64,000 bases of DNA from JAWXCB01 sp034440455 (GTDB taxonomy: Bacteria > Bacteroidota > Bacteroidia > Chitinophagales > CAIOSU01), in NCBI GenBank assembly GCA_034440455.1, contig JAWXCB010000061.1, positions 24,498 to 88,497 on the forward strand, written 5' to 3'. The first letter of the stretch is position 1. Every line of letters starts with the position of its first letter. The notes beneath the pieces are model-generated. The model did not search any database, had not been told where the DNA came from, and saw only the letters and a list, made by a program, of their open reading frames with translations. This document shows positions 23,249-31,860 of this stretch, in pieces. The position numbers were made by a program, and so were the translations under genes.

Positions 23249-26188
23249 TCACCCCAACTCCCCTTTCAAAAACTCCCCCGTATAACTTTTCTTCACCTTC
23301 ACAATATCTTCGGGAGTTCCGGTGGCGATGATTTCACCGCCTTTGTCACCACCTTCGGGTCCGAGGTCAATGACGTGGTCGGCAACTTTGATGACATCGA
23401 GATTGTGTTCAATGATTAAAACTGTGTTACCGCGCTCAACTAATTTATTGAGTACATCAAGCAACATACGGATGTCTTGAAAATGCAAGCCTGTTGTTGG
23501 TTCGTCAAGAATGTAGAGCGTATTGCCCGTATCTTTTTTACTGAGTTCTTCTGCCAACTTCACGCGCTGCGCTTCACCGCCTGAAAGAGTTGGAGCCGGT
23601 TGTCCAAGAGTGATATAACCCAATCCAACATCATGCAGTGTTTTTACTTTGCGAGAAATGCTGGGAACATTTTCAAAAAAAATCACCGCTTCATTAATCG
23701 GCATCTCCAATACATCGCTGATACTTTTGCCTTTGTAACGCACTTCAAGGGTTTCGCGGTTGTAGCGTTTGCCAAGACAGTTTTCACACTGTACAAAAAC
23801 ATCCGGCAGAAAATTCATTTCAATTACCTTCATGCCACCGCCTTCACATACTTCACACCTGCCTCCTTTCACGTTGAATGAAAATCTTCCGGCTTTGTAG
23901 CCGCGAATTTTTGCCTCCGGCACCAACGCAAACAAATTGCGGATGTCAGAAAATACGCCCGTGTAGGTAGCAGGATTGCTGCGCGGTGTGCGTCCGATTG
24001 GCGCCTGGTCAACTTCAATTACGCTTTCAATATGCTTCAACCCGTCAATGCTCACATGCGGAAGCGGTTTCTGGCGCGAGTCATAGAGATGCTTGCGCAA
24101 AATAGGGTAGAGTGTTTCGTTAATCAGCGATGACTTTCCGCTGCCGCTCACGCCCGTGATGCACACCATCATGCCGAGCGGAAGTTGTAAATCTACCTTC
24201 TTGAGATTATGTCCGGTTGCGCCTTTCAGCAGGAGTGATTTCCCGCTGCCTTTTCTTCGCTTGTTTGGTACTTCGATTTTTTCTTCACCGCTCAGGTATT
24301 TTGCAGTCATTGAATTTTGCGACATAAAAATCTTCGGCTCGCCTGATGCTACGATGTGTCCGCCAAGAAATCCAGCGCCCGGTCCTAAATCAAGAATGTA
24401 ATCGGATGCAAGCATGATGTCTTTGTCATGCTCCACCACCATCACCGTGTTGCCGATTTCTGCAAGTTCTTTCAATGCTTTAATGAGTCGGTGATTGTCG
24501 CGCTGATGCAAACCGATGCTTGGCTCATCGAGGATATAAGTGATGCCGCGCAATTGCGAGCCGATTTGTGTGGCAAGGCGAATCCGCTGTGATTCACCAC
24601 CAGAAAGACTTCGCGCGGGGCGGTCCATCGTGAGATAATCCAAGCCAACATCCAATAAGAATTGCGTGCGCAGGCGTATTTCTTTAATGATGTCTTTTGC
24701 GATTGTCTTTTGACGGTCGGAAAGATTAGATTCGATATTGTCACCATTGGATTTCTTTGCTCCCTTTTTCGCCTCACCCTGAAGCGCTTCGCTTTCTGTC
24801 CCTTTCCCAGGGGAGAGGGAAGCTACGCCAAACCATTTTGCTAAATCCACGATGCTCATCAGTGACAGTTCTGAAATATTTTTCCCAGCGACTTTGAAAT
24901 AAAGTGATTCTTTTTTTAAGCGTGCGCCATCACATTCAGGGCAGGGAATTAACGCCATGAAATCTTCTGCCCACCTGCGCAAATTCTCAGAGGATGTTTC
25001 AAAGAAACATTGCTTCACCATGTTCACGATGCCGTCAAACTCTTCGGTGAATGAGCGCCCGCTCCACGTTTCTGTCGAATCCAGCAACTTGCCGTTTTTC
25101 CCATAAAGAATAAGGTCAATCGCTTCCTGCGGAATTTTTGAAATTGGCTGCGCGAAATTGAACTTGTGTTTCATGGAAAGCGCGCGCAACTCGCGAAACG
25201 CATAGTTGTCGCGCAATTCACCCAGCGGAGCAAAACCGCCTTCGTTAATACTCTTGCTTTTGTCGGGCATCACGGCATCCATGTTCACTTCGTAAATCGC
25301 GCCCAACCCGCGACAAGTGGGACACGCGCCATAAGGCGAGTTAAACGAAAACGTGTTTGGGTTTGGCTCTTCATACGCAATGCCACTTTCAGTGCACATC
25401 AGTTTTTTGCTGAAATGCTGTGTCGCATTTGAATCGTAATCAAGCACCATGCACAATTCATTACCCATCTTGAGCGCAGCCTCCAGCGATTGGCGCAAGC
25501 GGTCTTCAAATTTTTCTTCCACACTCAACCTGTCAATCACCACTTCGATGTCATGAATCTTGTAGCGGTCAACCTGCATCTTGTCTTTCACATCGAGCAT
25601 TTCTCCATCCACGCGCACTTTCAAATATCCCTGCTTGCGAATTTTTTCAAACAATTCGCGGTAATGCCCTTTCCTTCCACGCACGAGCGGAGCAAGCACT
25701 GCAATTTTTTTACCTGCGAATTTTTCACGGATATTTTTGAGAATCTGCTGCTCAGTGAAGCGCACCATTTTTTTGTTCGTTACATACGAATATGCTTCGC
25801 CAACACGCGCATAGAGCAAGCGGATAAAATCATAAATCTCCGTCACTGTGCCGACCGTGGAGCGCGGATTTTTGTTCGTAGTCTTTTGCTCAATGGAAAT
25901 CACCGGACTCAGCCCGCTGATTTTGTCAACGTCAGGTCGCTCTAATGTTCCTAAAAATTGTCTGGCATAGGAAGAGAAACTCTCGATGTAACGCCTTTGC
26001 CCTTCCGCATAAATCGTATCAAACGCAAGCGAAGATTTTCCGCTACCGCTGATACCCGTGATGACTACAAATTTGTTTCGCGGCAGGCTAACATCAATGT
26101 TTTTGAGATTATGCACCCGCGCACCAAACACCTGTAGCTGTGAGATTTCTACATCACTAATAGCGGAGAGTCTTGTTGGTTCTTTCAT
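23249..26188 (-). CDS. uvrA: Excinuclease ABC subunit A
   Basis: 979 residues. Two ABC ATPase halves are visible: Walker A GISGSGKSSLAFDTIYAEG near 45 and GVSGSGKSSLINETL near 665, and signatures ARSLSGGESQRIRLATQIGS and APTLSGGEAQRVKLAEEL. The C-terminal zinc finger is intact (CEVCEGGG..20..CENCLGKRY). The first zinc finger keeps CPTC but its other half reads LMCTESG, with one Cys, as I recall for other Bacteroidota UvrA. UvrA scans DNA for bulky lesions and loads UvrB. Residues ~455-485, just before SDRQKTIAKDI, hold an extra segment rich in Lys, Gly and Glu encoded by a dispersed repeat. A perfect 14-base-pair hairpin lies directly before the start codon. Confidence 0.95.
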   Translation of the reverse strand: MKEPTRLSAISDVEISQLQVFGARVHNLKNIDVSLPRNKFVVITGISGSGKSSLAFDTIYAEGQRRYIESFSSYARQFLGTLERPDVDKISGLSPVISIEQKTTNKNPRSTVGTVTEIYDFIRLLYARVGEAYSYVTNKKMVRFTEQQILKNIREKFAGKKIAVLAPLVRGRKGHYRELFEKIRKQGYLKVRVDGEMLDVKDKMQVDRYKIHDIEVVIDRLSVEEKFEDRLRQSLEAALKMGNELCMVLDYDSNATQHFSKKLMCTESGIAYEEPNPNTFSFNSPYGACPTCRGLGAIYEVNMDAVMPDKSKSINEGGFAPLGELRDNYAFRELRALSMKHKFNFAQPISKIPQEAIDLILYGKNGKLLDSTETWSGRSFTEEFDGIVNMVKQCFFETSSENLRRWAEDFMALIPCPECDGARLKKESLYFKVAGKNISELSLMSIVDLAKWFGVASLSPGKGTESEALQGEAKKGAKKSNGDNIESNLSDRQKTIAKDIIKEIRLRTQFLLDVGLDYLTMDRPARSLSGGESQRIRLATQIGSQLRGITYILDEPSIGLHQRDNHRLIKALKELAEIGNTVMVVEHDKDIMLASDYILDLGPGAGFLGGHIVASGEPKIFMSQNSMTAKYLSGEEKIEVPNKRRKGSGKSLLLKGATGHNLKKVDLQLPLGMMVCITGVSGSGKSSLINETLYPILRKHLYDSRQKPLPHVSIDGLKHIESVIEVDQAPIGRTPRSNPATYTGVFSDIRNLFALVPEAKIRGYKAGRFSFNVKGGRCEVCEGGGMKVIEMNFLPDVFVQCENCLGKRYNRETLEVRYKGKSISDVLEMPINEAVIFFENVPSISRKVKTLHDVGLGYITLGQPAPTLSGGEAQRVKLAEELSKKDTGNTLYILDEPTTGLHFQDIRMLLDVLNKLVERGNTVLIIEHNLDVIKVADHVIDLGPEGGDKGGEIIATGTPEDIVKVKKSYTGEFLKGELG
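24773..24823. repeat. CCTCACCC/CCCTCTCC-type repeat inside uvrA
   Basis: CCTCACCCTGAAGCGCTTCG, then CCCTTTCCCAGGGGAGAGGG, form palindromic halves of a repeat recalling the relic at 12215-12270 and the hairpin at 61588-61606. It is read through in frame by uvrA and encodes part of an interdomain segment not found in typical UvrA. Confidence 0.5.
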
Positions 26189-26195
26189 AGGACAT

Positions 26196-26228
26196 AGGGA
26201 TTGTATCGCTTGGAGCGATACAATCCCT
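26196..26228. promoter_or_regulatory. Perfect hairpin immediately upstream of uvrA
   Basis: AGGGATTGTATCGC, a 5-base loop and the exact complement form a 14-base-pair stem. Read with uvrA (minus strand) it ends 7 bases before the ATG and would cover the ribosome-binding region. On the plus strand it is followed by TCTTTTTTT like a terminator, but no plus-strand gene precedes it. Confidence 0.6.
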
Positions 26229-26320
26229 AATCTTTTTTTAAAAGCGAGTTGTCGAAGTTATGCGTTTCGAGATTCTTCTCCGTCTTAGACGGGCTCAGTT
26301 CAGAATAACGAAACGTACTA

Positions 26321-29242
26321 TCAGTAGTTGAATATCTTTTCCAAAGGCAATTCCTCCACCGGACCAATTTTCTCCAGCATTTTCAAATCCACGTTGCCTT
26401 TCTTTCCAAGCACGAGGTAGTTGTATTTCTTCCCTTTGATTTGCGCGTTGAAGAAATTAGCGAGGTCGGTGACGGTGGCAGTTTGCATCTGTGTATAAAT
26501 GTCTTTGCGGATGTCGTACTCCAACCCGCGCCTTTTCGCAGTTTCGTAATTCCAGAAAATGCTTGAGCCGACAATGCGCTCGTTTTCAATAATTTTCATT
26601 GCAGCATCACGCGAATCGTCATATTGGCGCTGCACCTGCGGCATGTCGCTCATCAGCGCTGTCATTGCATCTAACGCGGCAGGCAGCTTATCAGCTTGTG
26701 TGCCGATGTACGCAATCGCATAGTGTGATTCATTTTTTAAACGCGGAATAGTGTAAGCAGCATACGCAGCATACGCAAGCGCTTTCTGCTCACGAATTTC
26801 CTGGAAGACAATCGAGGAAAGTCCGCCACCGAAATACTCACTGAACAAACTGATTTGAGGAGCTAATGATTTATTGTAGAGTTCTCCTTTTGAAAGTAAA
26901 ATCATTTCTGCCTGTACCATCTCGTAGTTGCAGAAGTAAACTTTATTCTGGGTGGTTTCCAGTTCGGTGAAAACTTTCGCAGCCGGATAATCCTGAAGCG
27001 TTTTAGGCACGACATGATATTTATCCAACAGCGGCTTGATTGCCTCCGGTGAATTTTTCCCGTAATAGAAAATGCGGTGCTTATAGCTGGTAAGGCTCTT
27101 GATGAGTTCTACCAACTTTTGCGCATCTAAATTTTTTAGTTCCTGTTCTGACAAGATATTCGCGAATGAAGAATTGGGACCATACTTGGCATAGCTTACC
27201 ATTGCGGAATTCAGAATCATCCCTTTCTTCAGTTTCGCATCTTCACGCTCTTTTAAAATTCCATCCACCATATCTTTCAACGCTTGCGTATCGGGCTGTG
27301 CGCTTGCGAGGATATGTTCAAATAATTGCAAGCCATCTTCAAACGATTCATCCAAGCCTTTCAGCGTTACATATACCTGGTCTTTTGAGGAGGAAACATC
27401 GAAACTCAATCCTTTTTTGAAAAATTCTTTCTGCAAATCAGCGGCTGAGTATTTATCGGTGCCGAGGTAGGGTAGATATTTTACGGCAAGCGCCAGTTCT
27501 CGGTTGTTATCAGCGCCCATATCGAAGATGTAATACAATTCAAACAGTTCGTTGAACTGATTCTTCACGTAGTTGAATTCAATGCCGTCTTTGAACGACT
27601 CGTTGCTGATTTCTTTTTTATAATCAACAAACACCGGAGCGATGCGCTCAGATTTCACACTGTCAAATTTTGTAACGAAAGCTGATTGCGTGTCGCGGTT
27701 CATCACCACAGGCGTGATTTGCGGCTTATCCACTTTGTGAATTGTCGCATCTGTGCCGATGCGCTTGTAGGACACCACATAATTGTTTTTGTATTGCTCG
27801 TTTACAAACTGCACGAGTTCCTGCTTGGTAATTTTTTGCATCTCATTCAACTCGTTCGTAGCAGATTCCCAATTTTGCCCCAACACGAAAGCACCCACAA
27901 ACTTGTCGGCTCGCGCACGATTGGTTTCATAGGCTTTTATTTGGTCAAGCTTCATATTTTTCACCGCAGCTTCAAGCAGCCATTCGTCAAACTCTCCTTT
28001 TTTCAATAATTCTATTTGCGCCAGCAACAAATTTTTTACCTCTTCCAATGTTTGTCCTTCGCGCGGTTCGCCATACAGCCCAAGCATTCCATAATCCGCC
28101 ATGATGTTGTCAAACGCCTCTGCCGAAAGCGTTTTCTGCTGCTGATTCAAATTCAAATCAACTAATCCTGCTTGCCCGTTGTAGAGAATCGCGCTAATCA
28201 GTTTTGTGAATATCGCATCGCGTGAATTTGCACCGCCTGTGCGGAAGCCCACATACACATGCTCTTCCTGCGGACCGAATGATTCTTTCACCACCGGCTC
28301 TGTATATTCAGGCTGCGATTCGAAAATGAACGGGCTTACTTCCTTCGGCTGCCAACCGCCAAAATATTTTTCAATCTGCGCCACGGTTTTATCCGGGTCT
28401 AAATCACCTGCGAGACAAATCGCGATATTGTTGGGCACATAGTATTTGTCGAAATAATTGTGAATGTTCACCATCGAAGGATTTTTCAGATGTTCGCCTT
28501 CACCCAGCGTAGTCTGCGTTCCATAAGGATGGTTGGGATACAATCCGTTTTGCAATGCATCCCATGACTTGCGCCCGTCATTATCCTGCGCGCGGTTGAA
28601 CTCTTCATACACCGCTTCCAACTCGGTGTGGAACAAACGCAGCACCAATGTTCTGAAGCGGTTGGATTCTATCATCATCCATTTTTCCAATTCATTGGAA
28701 GGGATGTCGTTCACGTAAACAGTTTGCTCCACCCATGTGTAAGCATTCGTGCCTTTCGCGCCAAGCGAAGTAATCATCTTGTCATATTCATTCGGCACGG
28801 CAAACTTTGATGCTTCGTAAGAGAGGCTGTCAATCTTTTTGTAAATGATTTTTTTCTGCGCGGGGTCAGCAATGTTTTTGTGCAACTCATACATTGCAGA
28901 AATGGAGTCAAGCACCACCTTTTCAGCCTCCCAATTCATCGTGCCGATGTCGTGCGTGCCTTTGAACACCATGTGCTCGAGGTAGTGCGCAAGCCCGGTC
29001 GTTTCTTTCGGGTCTGATTTGGAACCTGCCCGCACAGCAATGTACGTCTGCACTCTCGGCTCACGCGGATTCACGGAGATGTAAACTTTCAAACCGTTTT
29101 TCAACGTGTAAATACGCGCATTCAGCGGATCGTTGGCAACGGATTCGTACGCATACTTTGATTCAGGTTCCTTGGTTTTGCACGAGTACAAAACAAGAAT
29201 TATAGAAAATACTGCGAGCAGAAGGGTTTTGGAAAATTTCAT
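26321..29242 (-). CDS. M16 family zinc metalloprotease, lipoprotein
   Basis: 973 residues from ATG 29242; a 15-residue longer frame is rejected because it hides the lipoprotein signal. Residues 1-20 plus Cys21 (VLYSC) form a lipobox. The inverted zinc motif HYLEH is at 86-90 (GLAHYLEHMVFKGTHDIG), with the downstream glutamate in ELEAVYEEFNRA. A second, non-catalytic M16 repeat occupies roughly 500-960, which makes it a full-length pitrilysin/insulinase-like clam-shell protease. It should sit in the periplasm facing inner or outer membrane and degrade peptides. It lies upstream of uvrA with 132 bases between them, and downstream of a decaying toxin-antitoxin locus. Confidence 0.9.
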   Translation of the reverse strand: MKFSKTLLLAVFSIILVLYSCKTKEPESKYAYESVANDPLNARIYTLKNGLKVYISVNPREPRVQTYIAVRAGSKSDPKETTGLAHYLEHMVFKGTHDIGTMNWEAEKVVLDSISAMYELHKNIADPAQKKIIYKKIDSLSYEASKFAVPNEYDKMITSLGAKGTNAYTWVEQTVYVNDIPSNELEKWMMIESNRFRTLVLRLFHTELEAVYEEFNRAQDNDGRKSWDALQNGLYPNHPYGTQTTLGEGEHLKNPSMVNIHNYFDKYYVPNNIAICLAGDLDPDKTVAQIEKYFGGWQPKEVSPFIFESQPEYTEPVVKESFGPQEEHVYVGFRTGGANSRDAIFTKLISAILYNGQAGLVDLNLNQQQKTLSAEAFDNIMADYGMLGLYGEPREGQTLEEVKNLLLAQIELLKKGEFDEWLLEAAVKNMKLDQIKAYETNRARADKFVGAFVLGQNWESATNELNEMQKITKQELVQFVNEQYKNNYVVSYKRIGTDATIHKVDKPQITPVVMNRDTQSAFVTKFDSVKSERIAPVFVDYKKEISNESFKDGIEFNYVKNQFNELFELYYIFDMGADNNRELALAVKYLPYLGTDKYSAADLQKEFFKKGLSFDVSSSKDQVYVTLKGLDESFEDGLQLFEHILASAQPDTQALKDMVDGILKEREDAKLKKGMILNSAMVSYAKYGPNSSFANILSEQELKNLDAQKLVELIKSLTSYKHRIFYYGKNSPEAIKPLLDKYHVVPKTLQDYPAAKVFTELETTQNKVYFCNYEMVQAEMILLSKGELYNKSLAPQISLFSEYFGGGLSSIVFQEIREQKALAYAAYAAYTIPRLKNESHYAIAYIGTQADKLPAALDAMTALMSDMPQVQRQYDDSRDAAMKIIENERIVGSSIFWNYETAKRRGLEYDIRKDIYTQMQTATVTDLANFFNAQIKGKKYNYLVLGKKGNVDLKMLEKIGPVEELPLEKIFNY

Positions 29243-29357
29243 GGTTGATAATAAATTTTTTCGGGTAAAAGGAATACTACCGTTCAATAAAAATTGAATG
29301 ATTTCTGAAGTAAAGGTAATGATTTAAGAAATGTTTAGAAAAAGTCTGCGCCTGTCG

Positions 29358-29677
29358 TTAATCAAATTGTTTTGAGATTTCCTGACTTATTTTCTCAGGA
29401 TCTTGCCTGTTGTCAATGACTGTGATGATTTCTATTGAATCGGTATTTATCCGGTAGTAAAGAGAGGTTTGTACGTGACGACACATTTGAAAACACTCAA
29501 GATTTCCTGCGATTCAGGGCAGCTTTTCGGAAATATTGAAATTCTTTCGATTGATATTTTGAGCTTATTCAGAAATTCAGATTTTGATTTTTTACCTCAT
29601 TCCGATTCAAGGTATTGCAGAAGCAGTTGAAGTTTAAATTCCGCAAGCGGGGAAAGGTAAACTTTCAACGCGCTCAT
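29358..29677 (-). pseudogene. Disrupted RelE/ParE-type toxin
   Basis: Reading from ATG 29677, MSALKVYLSPLAEFKLQLLLQYLESE is followed by TGA (29597-29599) where relatives have Trp (..E-W-G-K..). The frame then continues GKKSKSEFLNKLKISIERIS and SVFKCVVT, shifts by one missing base near 29472, and resumes as QTSLYYRINTDSIEIITVID, NRQDPEKISQEISKQFD and a stop at 29358. The full set of RelE features (YYRI, NRQDP) is present, so this is a recognisable toxin with two inactivating lesions. Its ATG overlaps the antitoxin stop by 4 bases, as in intact modules. Confidence 0.85.
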
Positions 29678-29856
29678 GAAACCTTCCGCATGAAATCATC
29701 AAAGAAGATGCGTCTTCCGCTGTTAAGTTGCTTGATACCAAGCTGAATTTCTTCTCTTTCCTCTTTTGTGAGCGTTGTCCAGAATTCGCTGGTTTCCTTT
29801 GTGAGCAGGTCTTTGATTTTTTGAATGAGCAAGGGGTTCTCCATATCAAGAATCAA
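29674..29856 (-). CDS. Antitoxin of the disrupted module, possibly with a lost start codon
   Basis: About 60 residues are encoded from TTG 29856 (or ATG 29844): NPLLIQKIKDLLTKETSEFW.. to RIFFDDFMRKVS. The open frame extends upstream as IHASKIEIAKLILDMEN, which looks like the ordinary N-terminus of this antitoxin family, but the two codons before Ile-His-Ala are AGG GAT where Met-Asn would be expected. The native start may therefore be mutated, with translation from internal TTG or ATG, or none. It is read toward the broken toxin gene. Confidence 0.6.
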   Translation of the reverse strand: MILDMENPLLIQKIKDLLTKETSEFWTTLTKEEREEIQLGIKQLNSGRRIFFDDFMRKVS

Positions 29857-29950
29857 TTTTGCAATCTCAATTTTTGACGCATGAATATCCCTTTAGAAAT
29901 GTATTTACCCAAAGTTACCATCTTGCGGGAAAAATGTGTGTTTAGATACC

Positions 29951-31732
29951 TCAATGCTCCAGCTTCAAATCCAACCGCTTTTGCAACTCTAAAATCGCGG
30001 GATTTTCTTCCGCCATCTTGCGGAATTTTTCGGCTGCGGTAAAGGGCTTAGATGGTTGCGCAGTTGCTTTTTTTTCCACCACCGCCATCAGACTGATGCC
30101 GCGCACACCAAGTTTTGATTCGAGGAATTCAGCGAGTTTGATGCGCTCGTTGTCGAACAGTTCTTTTGACAACTTACTGCCCAGCACCACCGTCACCACC
30201 GCACCTTCCACAGCGGGCTTGTTTTGCTTCATCAGATTTTGCAGGCTCACGCGCTTTTCACTTGCCAGCAGTTGCGTGTATTCATTCCACGCGACTTCCA
30301 ACTTTTCAGGATTGATTTCTGCAAAGGCAGCTTCGATTCTTTCCTCTTTCACCTCTACCTCATCTGCAATCTGCAAATCGGAAAAACTAAGCGAGCCGGT
30401 TAAGTTTGAAGGTTGAAGGTTGGAGGTTGAAGTTTCCGGTTTTCGGTTTTCAGTTTTCGGCTTCTCAAGCCGTGAACCGTTTTGATTCAATTTGACTTCC
30501 GGTTCACTGATAACGATTTCTTGTTTCTCTGACGACTGACGACTGATGACTAACGACTGCGCTTCGGGTTCTTTCAGCACCTGCGCTATTTCAGCAGGTT
30601 TCTTGTAAGCGGCTTCACTCAGTGAGTTTTTTTTTACTTCCGTCTGCGGTTTTTCCTGCGAAAGATTCAGCACGTTGTTGAGATAGCACATTTTTATCAG
30701 CGTCAATTCAACATGCAGCCGCTTGTTGTTGCTGTTTTTATAATTCACTTCACACAAGTTGCCGAGGTTCATGGCATTGAGCAAGTAGCCGGTTGGAATC
30801 AACGCAGACTGTTGCAGGTAGCGTTGTTTTAAATCGCCCGTTACTTCAAGCAGCGCAACCGTTTGCGAATCTCTGCCCACCATCAGATTCCTGAAATGTT
30901 CTTCCAATCCTGAAATAAAATCTCCTCCATCAAAACCTTTGCGCAAAATTTCATCAAACAAAAGCAGCACGGATGAATGGTCTTGAGAAAGCAGATGGTC
31001 GGTAATCCTGAAATAATAATCGTAGTCGAGAATGTTCAGGTTGGAGAGAACAGACGCATAAGTGAGTGTGCGGTCGGTATAATTCACCAGTCTGTCAAGC
31101 ATGGAAAGTGAATCGCGCATGGCGCCATCCGATTTTTGCCCAATGAGGTGCAGCGCACTTTCGTCAGCAATGATTTTCTCTTTTTTGCAAATACCCGCCA
31201 AGTACTTAGTAATGTCATCTACAGTAACTCGCGCAAAATCAAAAATTTGGCAGCGCGATAAAATTGTAGGTAGAATTTTATGCTTCTCCGTAGTGGCAAG
31301 AATGAAAATCGCGTAAGGTGGCGGCTCCTCCAGCGTTTTCAAAAATGCGTTGAACGCGGAAGCCGAAAGCATGTGTACTTCATCAATGATATAGACCTTG
31401 TATTTGCCGTATTGCGGGGGAATGCGAACCTGGTCAACGAGGTTACGGATATCATCCACCGAGTTGTTACTGGCGGCATCAAGCTCAAAAATGTTGAGCG
31501 AAGTGGAGGCATCGCCCGACTCGCTTATTTCAAAGCCATTGACTTCGCGCGAAAGAATACGCGCACAGGTGGTTTTCCCAACACCACGCGGTCCACAGAA
31601 TAAATAAGCATGTGCCAGTTGCCCACCCTTGATGGCGTTTTGAAGCGTGGACGTAACGCTCTCCTGACCTATCACGTCTTCAAACCTGACGGGGCGATAC
31701 TTGCGGGCGGATACGATGAAGTTGTCGGACAC
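29951..31732 (-). CDS. dnaX: DNA polymerase III gamma/tau subunit lacking the zinc-knuckle cysteines
   Basis: 593 residues. AAA+ clamp-loader motifs are clear: YRPVRFEDVIGQ, AYLFCGPRGVGKTTCARIL (Lys53), ELDAASNNSVDDIR, VYIIDEVHMLSASAFNAFLKTLEEPP (Walker B) and the SRC sensor region. Between Walker A and DAASNN, DnaX proteins normally have a four-cysteine zinc knuckle. Here residues 61-80 contain no cysteine, and their DNA resembles a palindromic repeat (31496-31525). The linker ~370-455 is rich in Ser, Glu, Lys and is partly encoded by three heptamer arrays. The C-terminus is the usual tau-like region that binds other polymerase subunits. The subunit loads the sliding clamp. Confidence 0.93.
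   Translation of the reverse strand: MSDNFIVSARKYRPVRFEDVIGQESVTSTLQNAIKGGQLAHAYLFCGPRGVGKTTCARILSREVNGFEISESGDASTSLNIFELDAASNNSVDDIRNLVDQVRIPPQYGKYKVYIIDEVHMLSASAFNAFLKTLEEPPPYAIFILATTEKHKILPTILSRCQIFDFARVTVDDITKYLAGICKKEKIIADESALHLIGQKSDGAMRDSLSMLDRLVNYTDRTLTYASVLSNLNILDYDYYFRITDHLLSQDHSSVLLLFDEILRKGFDGGDFISGLEEHFRNLMVGRDSQTVALLEVTGDLKQRYLQQSALIPTGYLLNAMNLGNLCEVNYKNSNNKRLHVELTLIKMCYLNNVLNLSQEKPQTEVKKNSLSEAAYKKPAEIAQVLKEPEAQSLVISRQSSEKQEIVISEPEVKLNQNGSRLEKPKTENRKPETSTSNLQPSNLTGSLSFSDLQIADEVEVKEERIEAAFAEINPEKLEVAWNEYTQLLASEKRVSLQNLMKQNKPAVEGAVVTVVLGSKLSKELFDNERIKLAEFLESKLGVRGISLMAVVEKKATAQPSKPFTAAEKFRKMAEENPAILELQKRLDLKLEH
30404..30460. repeat. Heptamer arrays in the dnaX linker, arrays 1 and 2
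   Basis: Four heptamers of the type GTTTGAA/GGTTGAA/GGTTGGA lie at 30404-30431, and GGTTTTC twice followed by AGTTTTC at 30438-30458. They encode a Lys-Pro-Glu-Thr-Ser-rich linker without interrupting dnaX. Confidence 0.75.
30530..30557. repeat. Heptamer array in the dnaX linker, array 3
   Basis: TGACGAC, TGACGAC, TGATGAC, TAACGAC: four units with a period of seven, related to the TGTCGTC array in the omega-amidase (its complement is GACGACA). Confidence 0.75.
31496..31525. repeat. Palindrome-ended segment in place of the dnaX zinc-knuckle codons
   Basis: The segment begins GAGCGAAGTGG and ends CCCGACTCGCT, with AGCGA and TCGCT as inverted ends. It resembles the GAGCGAAGTCGAAGC-type repeats familiar from Bacteroidota genomes and encodes residues 70-79, where the zinc knuckle should be. 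Membership of a repeat family is from memory and needs a genome-wide check. Confidence 0.4.
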
Positions 31733-31860
31733 TTTTTATGAAATGAATGAATTTAAAATGGGAGGTTAAAGATAAGTTTTCAGGTGGTTATCGTGCATGT
31801 TAAAGTCTAAAAAATCTGCTTTCCGGCTAATTCCGATATTTACAGTCCGTTTCCCACCCG

